Of a stretch of DNA of 64,000 nucleotides, positions 24,165-33,421 are shown piece by piece (the stretch's first letter is position 1; each line of letters opens with the position of its first letter). The stretch spans positions 1,178,001 to 1,242,000 of the forward strand of contig NZ_CP045740.1 in NCBI RefSeq assembly GCF_009650765.1. Reading direction: 5' to 3'. The stretch is from Streptomyces sp. SUK 48. GTDB taxonomy: Bacteria > Actinomycetota > Actinomycetes > Streptomycetales > Streptomycetaceae. Position numbers and translations under genes: made by a program. The notes under the pieces were generated by a model that worked only from the letters and a program-made list of their open reading frames with translations, did not search any database and was not told the origin of the DNA.

Positions 24165-26245
24165 CCGCCGCGGGCGCCCCCGACGTACTGGACCTGTGGG
24201 ACCGCTGTGTACGTGAACACGCCTGCCGAACAGCATTGATGACGGTACGTCACATCTGGTCGTACCGGGCGGTGGACCGGTTGACCGACGCCTGGGCCGG
24301 TTCCCTGGCCGCGCGCGGCGCGGGTCCCGGACGGCTGGTGGGCCTGGCCTTCCCGGATCCCGGACGCACGGTGCTCGGCATGCTGGCGGCGCTGAAGGCA
24401 GGGGCGGGGTTCACCGTCCTGGACGACCGACTGCCCCTCGCCGCACGGGAGTCACTGGTGCGGCGTACGCGGGCCGCGGTCTGGCTCGGCGACGGCGCCC
24501 ACGCACCCGCGACGGCCTACGTGCCGGCCGGGCCGCCCGGCGCCGACGGGGACATGGCCGATCGTGACAACTCGGGCCCGTACAGCGGCAGTCCGGCGGC
24601 GGGCGCGAACGGCTCCGCCCCGGACACCGGCGACCCCGCGGCGGGCGCGGGCAACTCGGCCCCGGACAGAGCCGGTTCGGTCGGCGCGGACGGCTTCGCG
24701 TCCCGGCGGTCGGTCCGGGCCTCCGGCGGCGACGTGGCGTACGTGCTGTTCACCTCCGGGTCCACCGGACCGCCCAAGGGCACGGTCGTCGAGCGGGACG
24801 CGCTGCGCAGGTTCGCCGTCGCGGTCGCCGGGCGGCTGGAGCTGACCGCCGGGGACCGCTGGCTCCAGGTCGCCGCACTGGGTTTCGACGTGCTGATCGA
24901 GGAGGTGTTCCCCGCGCTCCTCTCCGGCGCGGCCGTGGTGTGCCGGGCCGACACGCAGGCCCTGGACGCGGAGGAACTGCACACCATGATGGCCCGCACC
25001 GGGACCACGGTGGTGGAACTGTCCACGCAGTACTGGCTTGAGTACGCCCGCTGGCTCGACTCGCGCGGCCTGACCACGCCGGAGGCGCTGCGCCTGGTGG
25101 TGGTCGGCGGCGAACGGATGGACCCGCGGCCGTACCGGGAGTGGCAGGCCCGCCGGCCGGCCCGGCTGGCCCACGTCTACGGACTGACCGAGTGCACCGT
25201 CAGCTCCACCTTCTACACCGGGCTGCTTCCGGCCGACGCCGAGGAGGTCCCGCTCGGCATGCCGCTGCGGGACGTGGAGATCAGTGTCCGGCGCGACGGC
25301 CGGCCCGTGCCGCGGGGCGCGTCCGGAGAGATCCACATCGGCGGACCTCTGCTGGCGCGCGGCTTCCTCGACGACGAGGCCGCCACCGCCCGCCGGTTCG
25401 TGCTCGACCCGCTGTCCGCCTCCCTTGGGGCTCGGGTGTACCGGACGGGCGATCTGGGGCGGATCGACGCCGACGGACACCTGGTCTTCCTCGGGCGGCT
25501 CGACGACCAGGTGAAGATCCGCGGGCACCGGCTGGAGCCGGCTCGGGTGGAGCGGGCCCTGTGCGCGGACCCCGCCGTGGATCAGGCCGTGGTGTTCCCC
25601 GATCCGCGGACCGGTACCGCGCTGTGGGCCTTCACGGTCCCGGCGGACCCCGAGCACGCGCCGCCGCCCGGCGCGGCGGTCCGGGTGGCCGGGCCGGAGA
25701 AGGACGCCCTGCTGGCACCGCTGGCGGCGCACCTGCCGGACTGGGCCGTGCCCCGGGTGGTGTTCCGGGTGTCGGGCCTGCCGAAGAACCGGCACGGCAA
25801 GATCGACAAACGCCGGTTGGGCGACTGGGTCGCGGCGGAGCACGTCGCCGTGCGCAAGGAGCCGGACACGGCGGAGGGCCCACGGACACCCCTGGCGTCC
25901 CGGGCACCCCTGGCCCCTCTGGCCCCTCTGGCCCCTCTGGCCCCTCTGGCGCCGACCGGATCGCGGACACCGGGTCAGGCGCCGGGTTCCCGACCGGAGC
26001 CCCGCGACGAACCGCTGTCCACGGTGACGGACCTGTTCCGCGAGGTACTGGACGCGCCGGGGATCGGCCCCGACGACGACTTCTTCGATCACGGCGGCCA
26101 GTCCCTGCTGGCCATGCGTCTGCTCGCGCGGCTGCGCGGGTGCTTCCCGGCGGCGGCCGGGCTGCGGGCGAGCGCTCTGCTCCGGTGTCCGACCCCCCGG
26201 CTGCTGGCCGAAGCGCTCCGTGCCGGCGAGGCCGCCCGGCGCTGA
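24161..26245 (+). CDS. Adenylation-PCP NRPS protein (beta-lysine-type)
   Basis: A 694-aa didomain NRPS. The adenylation domain has A3 FTSGSTGPPKGTV, A5 YGLTECTVSSTF, A7 YRTGDLG, A8 DDQVKIRGHRLEP and A10 KNRHGKID. The carrier domain has DHGGQSLLAMRLL (intact Ser). Two low-complexity linkers stand out: a Gly/Ala/Asp-rich insert (about residues 133-183) and a Pro/Leu/Ala tandem-repeat linker before the carrier. The ATG overlaps the capreomycidine-synthase stop (ATGA). This matches the A-PCP arrangement of the streptothricin protein that loads beta-lysine. Substrate is inferred from context and not from the binding pocket. Confidence 0.88.
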   Translation: MTAAGAPDVLDLWDRCVREHACRTALMTVRHIWSYRAVDRLTDAWAGSLAARGAGPGRLVGLAFPDPGRTVLGMLAALKAGAGFTVLDDRLPLAARESLVRRTRAAVWLGDGAHAPATAYVPAGPPGADGDMADRDNSGPYSGSPAAGANGSAPDTGDPAAGAGNSAPDRAGSVGADGFASRRSVRASGGDVAYVLFTSGSTGPPKGTVVERDALRRFAVAVAGRLELTAGDRWLQVAALGFDVLIEEVFPALLSGAAVVCRADTQALDAEELHTMMARTGTTVVELSTQYWLEYARWLDSRGLTTPEALRLVVVGGERMDPRPYREWQARRPARLAHVYGLTECTVSSTFYTGLLPADAEEVPLGMPLRDVEISVRRDGRPVPRGASGEIHIGGPLLARGFLDDEAATARRFVLDPLSASLGARVYRTGDLGRIDADGHLVFLGRLDDQVKIRGHRLEPARVERALCADPAVDQAVVFPDPRTGTALWAFTVPADPEHAPPPGAAVRVAGPEKDALLAPLAAHLPDWAVPRVVFRVSGLPKNRHGKIDKRRLGDWVAAEHVAVRKEPDTAEGPRTPLASRAPLAPLAPLAPLAPLAPTGSRTPGQAPGSRPEPRDEPLSTVTDLFREVLDAPGIGPDDDFFDHGGQSLLAMRLLARLRGCFPAAAGLRASALLRCPTPRLLAEALRAGEAARR
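25904..25948 (+). repeat. 9-bp in-frame tandem repeat coding (Ala-Pro-Leu)n
   Basis: Five 9-bp units (GCMCCYCTG) encode repeated Ala-Pro-Leu in the linker between the adenylation and carrier domains of the NRPS. Because the unit is a multiple of three, copy-number change would alter linker length without breaking the frame. Confidence 0.9.
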
Positions 26246-26411
26246 GCCCATCGCGGCACGCGGAACGCTACGCGCCCCGTTCGGACCACCGCGCCGCCGG
26301 CACCGCCCGGACCACCGCACCACCGGAACCACCAGAACCACCCGAGGGCCCGCGCGCCCGGCTCCGGCCGCCCGCGGGCAGTAACCACCCGACACTCAAC
26401 GAGAGTTGGTC

Positions 26412-27446
26412 ATGTCGAACCTCACCGACCAGTCCACACCCTGCTACACCCTCAGCCCCGACGAGGCCGCCGCGACCGCCGGGCTCACCCTCGAACTGGC
26501 CGCCGCCTACCCCTCCTTCGGCGACGCCGGCCTGCTGCGCGACCTGCCGCGGCTCGCGGCCCGGCTGCCGCTCGGCGTGCAGCACTTCCTGCGCGACTTC
26601 AAGCTGGCCGACCGCCACGGCCATGTGGTCGTGCGCGGGCACGAGTTCGACCAGGGGCGCATCGGGCCCACCCCCGAGCACTGGCGCGGACGCCACCGGC
26701 CCGGGCCGGAGTTCCCCGAGGAGCTGCTGCTGATGCTGTACTCGGCGCTGCTGGGCGAGCCCTTCGGCTGGGCCACGCAGCAGGACGGCCACCTCGTGCA
26801 CGACATCTTCCCGATCCGCCGGCACGAGAACGACCAGCTCGGCATGGGCAGCAAGCAGCTGCTGACCTGGCACACCGAGGACGCCTTCCACCCCTACCGC
26901 AGCGACTACCTGATCCTGGGCGCCCTGCGCAATCCGGACCATGTGCCCACCACGGTCGGCGAGTTGGACCTGGCTTCGCTGGACGAGGACGATATCGACA
27001 TCCTCTTCGAGCCGCGCTTCTGGATCGCGCCGGACGAGTCGCATCTGCCGAAGAACAACACCATCGCCTCCGAGGAGGAGGCCGCCCGCTTCGCCACCAT
27101 CCAGAAGATGCTCGACGAGCGTCCGCTCGGCCCGCTGCTCTACGGCTCGCGGCAGGACCCGTACATGCGTCTGGACCCGTACTTCACCTCCGTGCCCGAG
27201 GACGACGCCGACGCCCGGCGTGCCTACGACGCGTTGTTCAAGGTGGTGGACGCCGGGATGCGGGAGGTGGTCGCGGACCAGGGCGACGTGCTCTTCATCG
27301 ACAACCACCGGGCGGTGCACGGCCGCCTGCCGTTCCAGCCCCGCTACGACGGCACCGACCGGTGGCTCAAGCGGATGTGTGTCACGGCCGACCTTCGCCG
27401 TTCCCGTCCGATGCGGGCCACGGCCGAGACGCGGCTGCTGGGCTGA
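26412..27446 (+). CDS. Fe(II)/2-oxoglutarate arginine beta-hydroxylase-like oxygenase (VioC/OrfP type)
   Basis: A 344-aa clavaminate-synthase-like oxygenase. The metal ligands are His154 and Glu156 in WHTEDAFHP and the distal His303 in NHRAVHGR; the Arg of DRWLKRMC fits the 2-oxoglutarate binder. The HTEDAF form (Glu instead of Asp) is characteristic of VioC and related arginine 3-hydroxylases. It would supply beta-hydroxyarginine to the capreomycidine synthase at 23004. The ATG at 26412 follows GAGAG; a TTG at 26406 is an alternative start. Confidence 0.87.
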   Translation: MSNLTDQSTPCYTLSPDEAAATAGLTLELAAAYPSFGDAGLLRDLPRLAARLPLGVQHFLRDFKLADRHGHVVVRGHEFDQGRIGPTPEHWRGRHRPGPEFPEELLLMLYSALLGEPFGWATQQDGHLVHDIFPIRRHENDQLGMGSKQLLTWHTEDAFHPYRSDYLILGALRNPDHVPTTVGELDLASLDEDDIDILFEPRFWIAPDESHLPKNNTIASEEEAARFATIQKMLDERPLGPLLYGSRQDPYMRLDPYFTSVPEDDADARRAYDALFKVVDAGMREVVADQGDVLFIDNHRAVHGRLPFQPRYDGTDRWLKRMCVTADLRRSRPMRATAETRLLG

Positions 27447-27454
27447 GCGCACCC

Positions 27455-28198
27455 GTGGCACTCACCCTCACCGACCTGTCCCGCGATCCGTGGCTGCTGC
27501 CCGAGGTGGACGCGCTGATCGGCGCCAACATGCCCGCGTTCATGGGCTGGGAGTCCCCCGGCAACTGGCGCTGGCACGGCATGTACGAGAGCTGCCCCGC
27601 CCATCAGTTCTGCCTGGTGGACGACGGCGGGCGGCTGGTGGCGGCGGCCAACGGGCTGCCGGTGCGGTGGGACGGCACCGCCTCGTCGCTGCCCTCCGGC
27701 AGTGACGAGGTCCTGGTCGAGACCGTCGACCACGGCCCGCCGGACCACCCGGACGCCCTCTGCATGCTGTCGGTGTCCGTCGATCCCGCGCACCGGGCGG
27801 CCGGCCACGCCGAGCGGCTGCTGGCCGAGGCCCGCACCAGGACCGCCGAGCAGTGCCCCCGCGGCCTGATCATCCCGGTCCGGCCCACCCGCAAGCCCCG
27901 TTACCCCCTGATCCCGATCGAGGAGTACGCCGCCTGGCGCCGCCCCGACGGCCGCTGCTTCGATCCGTGGCTGCGCACCCACCTCGAACTGGGCGCCCGG
28001 CAACTGGGCTTCGCCAAAAGGTCCCTGGTGATCCGTCAGCCGGTGTCCCGCTGGGCTGAGTTCCTCGGGCATCCGCTGCCCGGGCCGGGCGCCCATCCAC
28101 TGCCCGGCGGCCTGGTGCCGCTGCGGGTCACCGCCGACGGATACGGGACCTACGCCGAACCCAACATCTGGGTGCACCACGCGGGGGCCATGCCCTGA
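27455..28198 (+). CDS. GNAT-fold acetyltransferase-like protein
   Basis: A 247-aa protein from the GTG at 27455, eight bases past the oxygenase stop. The middle (ALCMLSVSVDPAHRAAGHAERLL) resembles the acetyl-CoA-binding strand/loop of GNAT proteins, though the pyrophosphate loop is atypical (RAAGHA). A PIEEYAAWRRPDG stretch and a C-terminal half with repeated Pro/Gly follow. The substrate is unknown. Its position inside the streptolidine/sugar operon suggests tailoring or protection of an intermediate. Confidence 0.7.
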   Translation: MALTLTDLSRDPWLLPEVDALIGANMPAFMGWESPGNWRWHGMYESCPAHQFCLVDDGGRLVAAANGLPVRWDGTASSLPSGSDEVLVETVDHGPPDHPDALCMLSVSVDPAHRAAGHAERLLAEARTRTAEQCPRGLIIPVRPTRKPRYPLIPIEEYAAWRRPDGRCFDPWLRTHLELGARQLGFAKRSLVIRQPVSRWAEFLGHPLPGPGAHPLPGGLVPLRVTADGYGTYAEPNIWVHHAGAMP

Positions 28199-28271
28199 CC
28201 CCCGCCGCCGCGGTCCTCGCCGTGGCGTGCACACCCCTCGCGATCCATCCCCATGCGACCCCTGGAGAATC

Positions 28272-30293
28272 ATGCCTCCCGTACGTCTCGCCATCGTCGG
28301 ATGCGGCGCTGCCGCACGCGGCTGCCACGTGCCCGCCCTGCCGCCGCTGAAGGGCGATGTGCGGCTGACCGCGCTCATCGACCGGGACCCACGCCAGGCG
28401 CGGGCCGCGCTCGATCTGTACCGCGAGCTCGGCGGCACCGGTGCCGACCAGGTGGTGATCGCGGCCGATCCGGCCGAGGCCGCGGACGCCTTCGACGCGG
28501 CCGTGGTCGTCGTACCGCACACCTCGCACGCCGGGACCGTCGAGTCCCTGCTCGCGGCCGGCAAGCACGTGCTGCTGGAGAAGCCCATGACCACCTCGGT
28601 CGAGGATGCCCGGCGCCTGGTCGCGCTCGCCGCCGACGACTCCGCGCCGCTGCTCGCGATGGCCCACCCGCGGCGGCTGTTCCCCGCGTACGCCTGGGTC
28701 AAGCGGCTCATCGAGAACGGCGACCTGGGCGATGTGGTGCGGGTCGACTGGGCGGAGGGCCACCCGTATGCCTGGGAGCCGGTCTCCTGGTCGATGTTCG
28801 ACCGGCGGCTCGCGGGCGGCGGAGTGCTCACCGACACCGCCTCGCACGTCTTCGACACGCTGCTGTGGTGGCTCGGCCCCGAGGTGCGGGTCGTCCGCCA
28901 CCTGGACGACTCGCTGGGCGGGGTGGAGGCCGACGCGATCACCCATCTGCGGTTCGGCGGGGTCGACGTGCACTGCGCGTTCAGCCGGCTGCGCGACCTC
29001 GGCATCTCCTGCACGGTGACCGGCACCAGGGCGACCGTCACCATCGGGACCGACTTCCCGGCCGGCGAGTGCACCCTGGTCTCCTCCGACGGCGTGGAGC
29101 TGCACCGGGGAGACGTGGCGGCGGTGGCCCCCGCCCAGGGCGAGTGGGAGCTGCTGTTCACCGAGCAGCTCGCCAACTTCGCCGCGGCCGTGCGCGGGAC
29201 CACCCCGGCGCACTCCGGTCCCGAGGACGGCCTGCGCGTCGTCGAGCTGATCCAGGAGTGCTACGGCGGCGCCCGCGAGGAGGCCGCCCGGCCCTGGACC
29301 ATCCGCCGCGCCGAGACCGGCGTCAAGGACACGCTCACCGGCACCGTGGCGGTCACCGGTGCGAGCGGCTTCATCGGCGGCCGCGTCGTCGAACGGCTCG
29401 CGCTGGGCACGCGGGCCACCGTACGGCCGGTGGTGCGCGGCTTCGGCCGGGCCGCGCGGCTGTCCGTGCTGCCGCAGGAGCGGCTGGAGTTCCGCCGGGC
29501 CGACCTGCTGGACACCGACGGCCTGCGGGCCGCCTTCGAGGGGTGCGACACCGTCGTGCACTGCGCCTTCGGCAGCGCCGGCGAGGAGGCGGACCGCTGG
29601 GCGGCCTCCGTCGAGGGCACCGCGAACGTGCTGGCCGCCGCCCGCGCCGCCGGCGTCCGCCGGGTGGTGCACCTGAGCACCATCGACGTCTACGACCCCG
29701 CCGTCGCCGGTGAGCTGACCGAGGAGTCGCCGGGCCGCCCGGCGGACCCCGCCGACCGCGAGTACGAGCAGCAGAAGCTCGCCGCCGAACGGCTGGTGCT
29801 CGACGCCCACGGCCCGGAGCTGGAGACCGTCGTCCTCCAGCCCGGCGTGGTCTACGGGCCCTGGGGCGGTCAGTGGACCACCGCCCAGCTCGGCCGCGCC
29901 GCAGGCGACTTCGCCGCACTCCCGACGGGCGAGGACACCGGCGTGTGCAACGCCGTGTACGTCGACGATCTGGTGGAAGCGGTGCTCCTGGCCGCCGCGA
30001 AGGAGGCGGCGGCCGGTCAGCGCTTCCTGGTCGGCAACGGCGAACCGCTCGGCTGGGGACGGTTCTTCGACGCGATCCGTGACCTGCGCGGCCTGGACGG
30101 TCCGGCGGGGCGGACCGCCGGGACCCCGGTGCCGGACTGGGAGCTGGAGCTGTACCGCTCGACCGCCCGGGCCCGGTACGACAAGGCCGAACGCCTGCTC
30201 GGCTTCACCGCGCGGACCCCCTTCGCCACGGGCGTGGAGCTGACCGGGCAGTGGGCGGTCTGGGCCCGGCAGGCGCCGGAGGCGCGGTCGTGA
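28272..30293 (+). CDS. Fused Gfo/Idh/MocA oxidoreductase and NAD-dependent epimerase
   Basis: A 673-aa two-enzyme protein. Residues 1-~345 form a Gfo/Idh/MocA dehydrogenase (AIVGCGAAARG near the start, LLEKPMTTS). Residues ~355-673 form an extended SDR/epimerase (VAVTGASGFIGGRVVERL, YEQQKLAAERL with the catalytic Lys). The reading frame is intact through the junction. An oxidoreductase joined to an epimerase suits conversion of an N-acetylglucosamine unit to gulosamine, which needs inversion at two carbons. That role is inference. The ATG at 28272 has GGAGA upstream. Confidence 0.82.
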   Translation: MPPVRLAIVGCGAAARGCHVPALPPLKGDVRLTALIDRDPRQARAALDLYRELGGTGADQVVIAADPAEAADAFDAAVVVVPHTSHAGTVESLLAAGKHVLLEKPMTTSVEDARRLVALAADDSAPLLAMAHPRRLFPAYAWVKRLIENGDLGDVVRVDWAEGHPYAWEPVSWSMFDRRLAGGGVLTDTASHVFDTLLWWLGPEVRVVRHLDDSLGGVEADAITHLRFGGVDVHCAFSRLRDLGISCTVTGTRATVTIGTDFPAGECTLVSSDGVELHRGDVAAVAPAQGEWELLFTEQLANFAAAVRGTTPAHSGPEDGLRVVELIQECYGGAREEAARPWTIRRAETGVKDTLTGTVAVTGASGFIGGRVVERLALGTRATVRPVVRGFGRAARLSVLPQERLEFRRADLLDTDGLRAAFEGCDTVVHCAFGSAGEEADRWAASVEGTANVLAAARAAGVRRVVHLSTIDVYDPAVAGELTEESPGRPADPADREYEQQKLAAERLVLDAHGPELETVVLQPGVVYGPWGGQWTTAQLGRAAGDFAALPTGEDTGVCNAVYVDDLVEAVLLAAAKEAAAGQRFLVGNGEPLGWGRFFDAIRDLRGLDGPAGRTAGTPVPDWELELYRSTARARYDKAERLLGFTARTPFATGVELTGQWAVWARQAPEARS

Positions 30294-31024
30294 CGGGCCT
30301 CACCGATGTGCTGGTGGTCGCGCCGCACCCCGACGACGACGTCATCGGCTGCGGCGGCTCCATCGCCAAACACGTCCGGGACGGGGCCCGGGTGACGGTG
30401 GTCGTCGTCATCGGGCGTGAGCGCAGCGCCCTGGACGACGCGGTCACCGACGCCGACTTCGCCGCCGAGACGCGGGCCGCCGCGAAGACACTGGGCGTGC
30501 ACCGCTGCATCCGCCTCGACGAGCCGTCACGGGACTTCGCACTCTCCCGCCGGGTGCACCTGGAGTTGGTGCGGGTGCTGCGGGAGGTGCGGCCGCAGCT
30601 GGTCTATCTGCCGCACGACAACGACGACGACGTCGAACACCGCATGGTGCACCAACTGACCACCGAGACGCTGTGGATGGCGCAGTCGGAGTTCTTCCAG
30701 GAGACGGGCGGGCGGCCGATGCCGGCGCCCCGGCTGGTGCTCGGATACGAGGTGTGGGCGCCGATGGCCCGGTTCCAGTACGCGGAGAACATCGACGAAC
30801 AGATCGAGACCAAGGTCGAGGCGATGCGCGCGTACGTCTCGCAGTTGCGGCACGCCGCCTGGGACGAGGGTGTCCGCGGCCTGGCCCGCTACCGGGGCAC
30901 GGTGTCCGCGGGCTCGGGCCACGCGGAGGTGTTCCAGGTGCTGAGCCTGCGCACCCCGCCCGCGGCCGGCGGTCCCGGCGCCGGCGGAGCGACCGGCGAC
31001 GGGCCGGGAGGCGGCCGTGACTGA
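30290..31024 (+). CDS. PIG-L family N-acetyl-sugar deacetylase
   Basis: A 244-aa zinc deacetylase of the LmbE/PIG-L family. The metal motif APHPDDDVIGCGGS and the second site with EHRMVHQL are visible. The family removes acetyl from GlcNAc-linked substrates. In streptothricin biosynthesis such an enzyme fits deacetylation of the amino-sugar. The GTG start overlaps the preceding stop (GTGA). A Gly/Ala-rich tail ends the protein. Confidence 0.88.
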   Translation: MTGLTDVLVVAPHPDDDVIGCGGSIAKHVRDGARVTVVVVIGRERSALDDAVTDADFAAETRAAAKTLGVHRCIRLDEPSRDFALSRRVHLELVRVLREVRPQLVYLPHDNDDDVEHRMVHQLTTETLWMAQSEFFQETGGRPMPAPRLVLGYEVWAPMARFQYAENIDEQIETKVEAMRAYVSQLRHAAWDEGVRGLARYRGTVSAGSGHAEVFQVLSLRTPPAAGGPGAGGATGDGPGGGRD

Positions 31025-32249
31025 GCGGCTCCTGGTCTGCGGGCTGGGTTCGGGGATGGACCATTCGCTGGCGGAACTGCGGTCGCCGAGCCGTGAGTTG
31101 ACCGTGATCACCGACGCGCCGACCGACCGCGCGCGGGCGGCCGCGGACACGCTGCTGGTCTGCGACCCGACCGACGGCACGGCGGTCCTCGCGGAGCTGT
31201 CGGCGGCCGGTGTCGACCGGCTGGACGGCGTGTTCTCGCTCGGCGCGGACAATCCGCCGGTGATCAGCGCGGTGGCCCACCGGTTCGGCTGCCCCGGCCT
31301 GCCCCTGGAGACGGCGCTCGACTGCACGCTCAAGGACCGTCGGCTGGCGATCCTGCGCGCGGCGGGCCTGGACCTGCCCCGGTTCGCGACCGCCGGGAGT
31401 GTGCGGGAGGCGGTGCGGGCGGTCGCCGAGGTCGGTCTGCCGGCCGTCATCAAACCGATCGATCAGACCGGTTCGCTGGGCGTGCTGAAGGTGGAGTCGG
31501 CCGAGGCGGTACGGCAGGGGGCGGCCGAGGCGCTGCGGCTCAGCCCCGTCGGCCGGATCGTCGTCGAGGAGTTCCTGGAGGGCACCGAGCACACCCTGGC
31601 CGCGTTCATGGCCGACGGCGAGCTGCACCGGTTCGGTTTCGGCGACCGGGAGTACGGGCGCAAGGAGGAGTTCGCCCCGTACTTCTTCGAAGGCGGCGAC
31701 ACCCTGCCCAGCCGGCTCACCGCCGAGCAGATCGAGGAGGTCACCGAGACCGTCCGGCGCGGGGCCCGGGCACTGCGGCTGGACCCCGCGGTGATCAACA
31801 CCGACATCCTGCGCACCCGTGACGGCCGGGTGGTGCTCCTGGAGATCACCTGCCGTCTCACCGGCGCGCGGATCGCCACCGAGGTGATGCGGCTGGCCAC
31901 CGGGGTGGACCCGCTGCCCAACGTGGTGCGGCTGGCTCTCGGCCGGCCGCTGGAGCTGTCCGAGCTGCGCCCGACCCGACGCGGGGCGGCGGTCCAGCGC
32001 TTCCTGCCCGCGGACGGCGGAGTGGTGGAGTGGGCCGGCAACCCGCGGGACGTCGCCCGCCGGGCGGGGGTGCACGACGTCTTCTGGGGGATGGAGCTCA
32101 CGCCCGGGACCGTGGTGCCGCCCTTTCGCGGCGGGGCCGACGTGCTGGCCGGGGTGATCGCGTACGCCGACGAGCGCGCCGCGGCGGAGGCGGTCGCCGA
32201 GCGCACGCTGCGCGCGCTGCCCCTGCGGTTCAAGGCGGCGACGCGATGA
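31017..32249 (+). CDS. ATP-grasp carboxylate-amine ligase
   Basis: A 410-aa ATP-grasp protein. The N-terminal domain is Rossmann-like (LLVCGLG). The central ATP-binding region has AVIKPIDQTGSLGV and IVVEEFLEGTEHT, and the metal-binding end reads TDILRTRDGRVVLLEITCRLTG. The family ligates a carboxylate to an amine through an acylphosphate. The GTG start overlaps the deacetylase by eight bases. An ATP-grasp ligase is not one of the three NRPS parts of beta-lysine assembly, so it may install an extra amino-acyl group or act on a sugar acid. Confidence 0.85.
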   Translation: MTERLLVCGLGSGMDHSLAELRSPSRELTVITDAPTDRARAAADTLLVCDPTDGTAVLAELSAAGVDRLDGVFSLGADNPPVISAVAHRFGCPGLPLETALDCTLKDRRLAILRAAGLDLPRFATAGSVREAVRAVAEVGLPAVIKPIDQTGSLGVLKVESAEAVRQGAAEALRLSPVGRIVVEEFLEGTEHTLAAFMADGELHRFGFGDREYGRKEEFAPYFFEGGDTLPSRLTAEQIEEVTETVRRGARALRLDPAVINTDILRTRDGRVVLLEITCRLTGARIATEVMRLATGVDPLPNVVRLALGRPLELSELRPTRRGAAVQRFLPADGGVVEWAGNPRDVARRAGVHDVFWGMELTPGTVVPPFRGGADVLAGVIAYADERAAAEAVAERTLRALPLRFKAATR

Positions 32250-33421
32250 CCACGACACCGGCGACGACCGGCCGCGGGCCGCTGGACGCGCCCGCCCGCA
32301 CACGCACCGACGAGACGAGGGAGAACGAGATGGCCACCGATTCGGTGGACGAGACCGCGGTCGAGAAGGGGATCGCCCGCACGGCCGTGGTCATCGCCCT
32401 GCGCGACGACCTGCGGATCGCCGACTGCATCGCGTCGATCGACGAGGACGTCGAGATCGTGCTGGCGCTGAACGGGCCCACCGAGGCCGTGCTGAAGCTG
32501 ATCGCCGAGCATCCGAGGCCGCTGACGGTCACCGAGATCGAGGACGTCGGCAACCTGGGCGCGGCCTACAACGCGGGGGCCGCCGCCACCGACCGGCAGT
32601 ACCTGCTGCTGATGGACTCCGACTGCACCTTCGCCCCGGGGGTGGTGCGGTCCATGGTCCGCGCGGTCCTCACCGACCCGGTGGTCAAGGGGCAGGTGGT
32701 GTACGGGGAGTCGGACGGCCTGCTCAGCAGACTGACCGCCCGGGTGCGGGAGTTCGACGAGGGCGACTACGTCAGCGCGCTGTCCCCGCCGCTCGTCTAC
32801 AACCGGACGATCGTGGACCACATCGGCGGATACCACTTCGACGAGCTGATCCACTGGTGCGAGGACCGGGAGTTCGACTTCCGGCTCCAGCTGGCCGGCA
32901 TACCGGTGGTGTACCTGCCCGAGGCCCGGATCTTCCACGACGCCCAGCACGGCTTCGCGAACATGCGCAGTTACTTCCGCTACGGCGTCGGCGAGGGCAT
33001 CGCCCAGGAGACGGGCGTGTTCACCACGCCGGCCGTGCCGGTGCTGTGGCGCTGGTACGAGGCGGTCCGGACCCTGGCGCACTGCGCCCGCGGCAAGGGG
33101 GCGGGGGCCGCGGCGTACTACGCGCTGCTGAAGATCGCCTTCCATACGGGCACCGCGCACCATCTGCTCAACGATCCCTACGGGGTGCGGGACCGCTACC
33201 CGGCCTCGGCCAAGCGGGCCCGTATGGTGCGGTCGATCCCGCAGCACAGCACCCGCCTGACCAAGGCCCAGCTGCGGCGGCTGCGCCGGGCGCACTGGGA
33301 GGCGGGCCGGCGGATCGAGAAGGTGGCGGACCTCTCGGTCTTCCATCAGGACGCCGCCGGCCCCGCCGTCCGCCCAGCCGTCTCCTCAGCCGTCGGCGAG
33401 ACGCGGCAGCACCAGGCGTGA
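32246..33421 (+). CDS. Family 2 (GT-A) glycosyltransferase
   Basis: A 391-aa protein from the ATG at 32246 (ATGA overlap). An in-frame ATG at 32330 with AGGGAG upstream is an equally good start and would drop a disordered leader. The glycosyltransferase core has NLGAAYNAGAAA, the metal motif LMDSDCTF (DxD), and EDREFDFRLQLAG as the ED-type catalytic region. It would join the amino sugar to the streptolidine lactam. Its 3' end overlaps the convergent CocE gene by 36 bp. Confidence 0.85.
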   Translation: MTTTPATTGRGPLDAPARTRTDETRENEMATDSVDETAVEKGIARTAVVIALRDDLRIADCIASIDEDVEIVLALNGPTEAVLKLIAEHPRPLTVTEIEDVGNLGAAYNAGAAATDRQYLLLMDSDCTFAPGVVRSMVRAVLTDPVVKGQVVYGESDGLLSRLTARVREFDEGDYVSALSPPLVYNRTIVDHIGGYHFDELIHWCEDREFDFRLQLAGIPVVYLPEARIFHDAQHGFANMRSYFRYGVGEGIAQETGVFTTPAVPVLWRWYEAVRTLAHCARGKGAGAAAYYALLKIAFHTGTAHHLLNDPYGVRDRYPASAKRARMVRSIPQHSTRLTKAQLRRLRRAHWEAGRRIEKVADLSVFHQDAAGPAVRPAVSSAVGETRQHQA

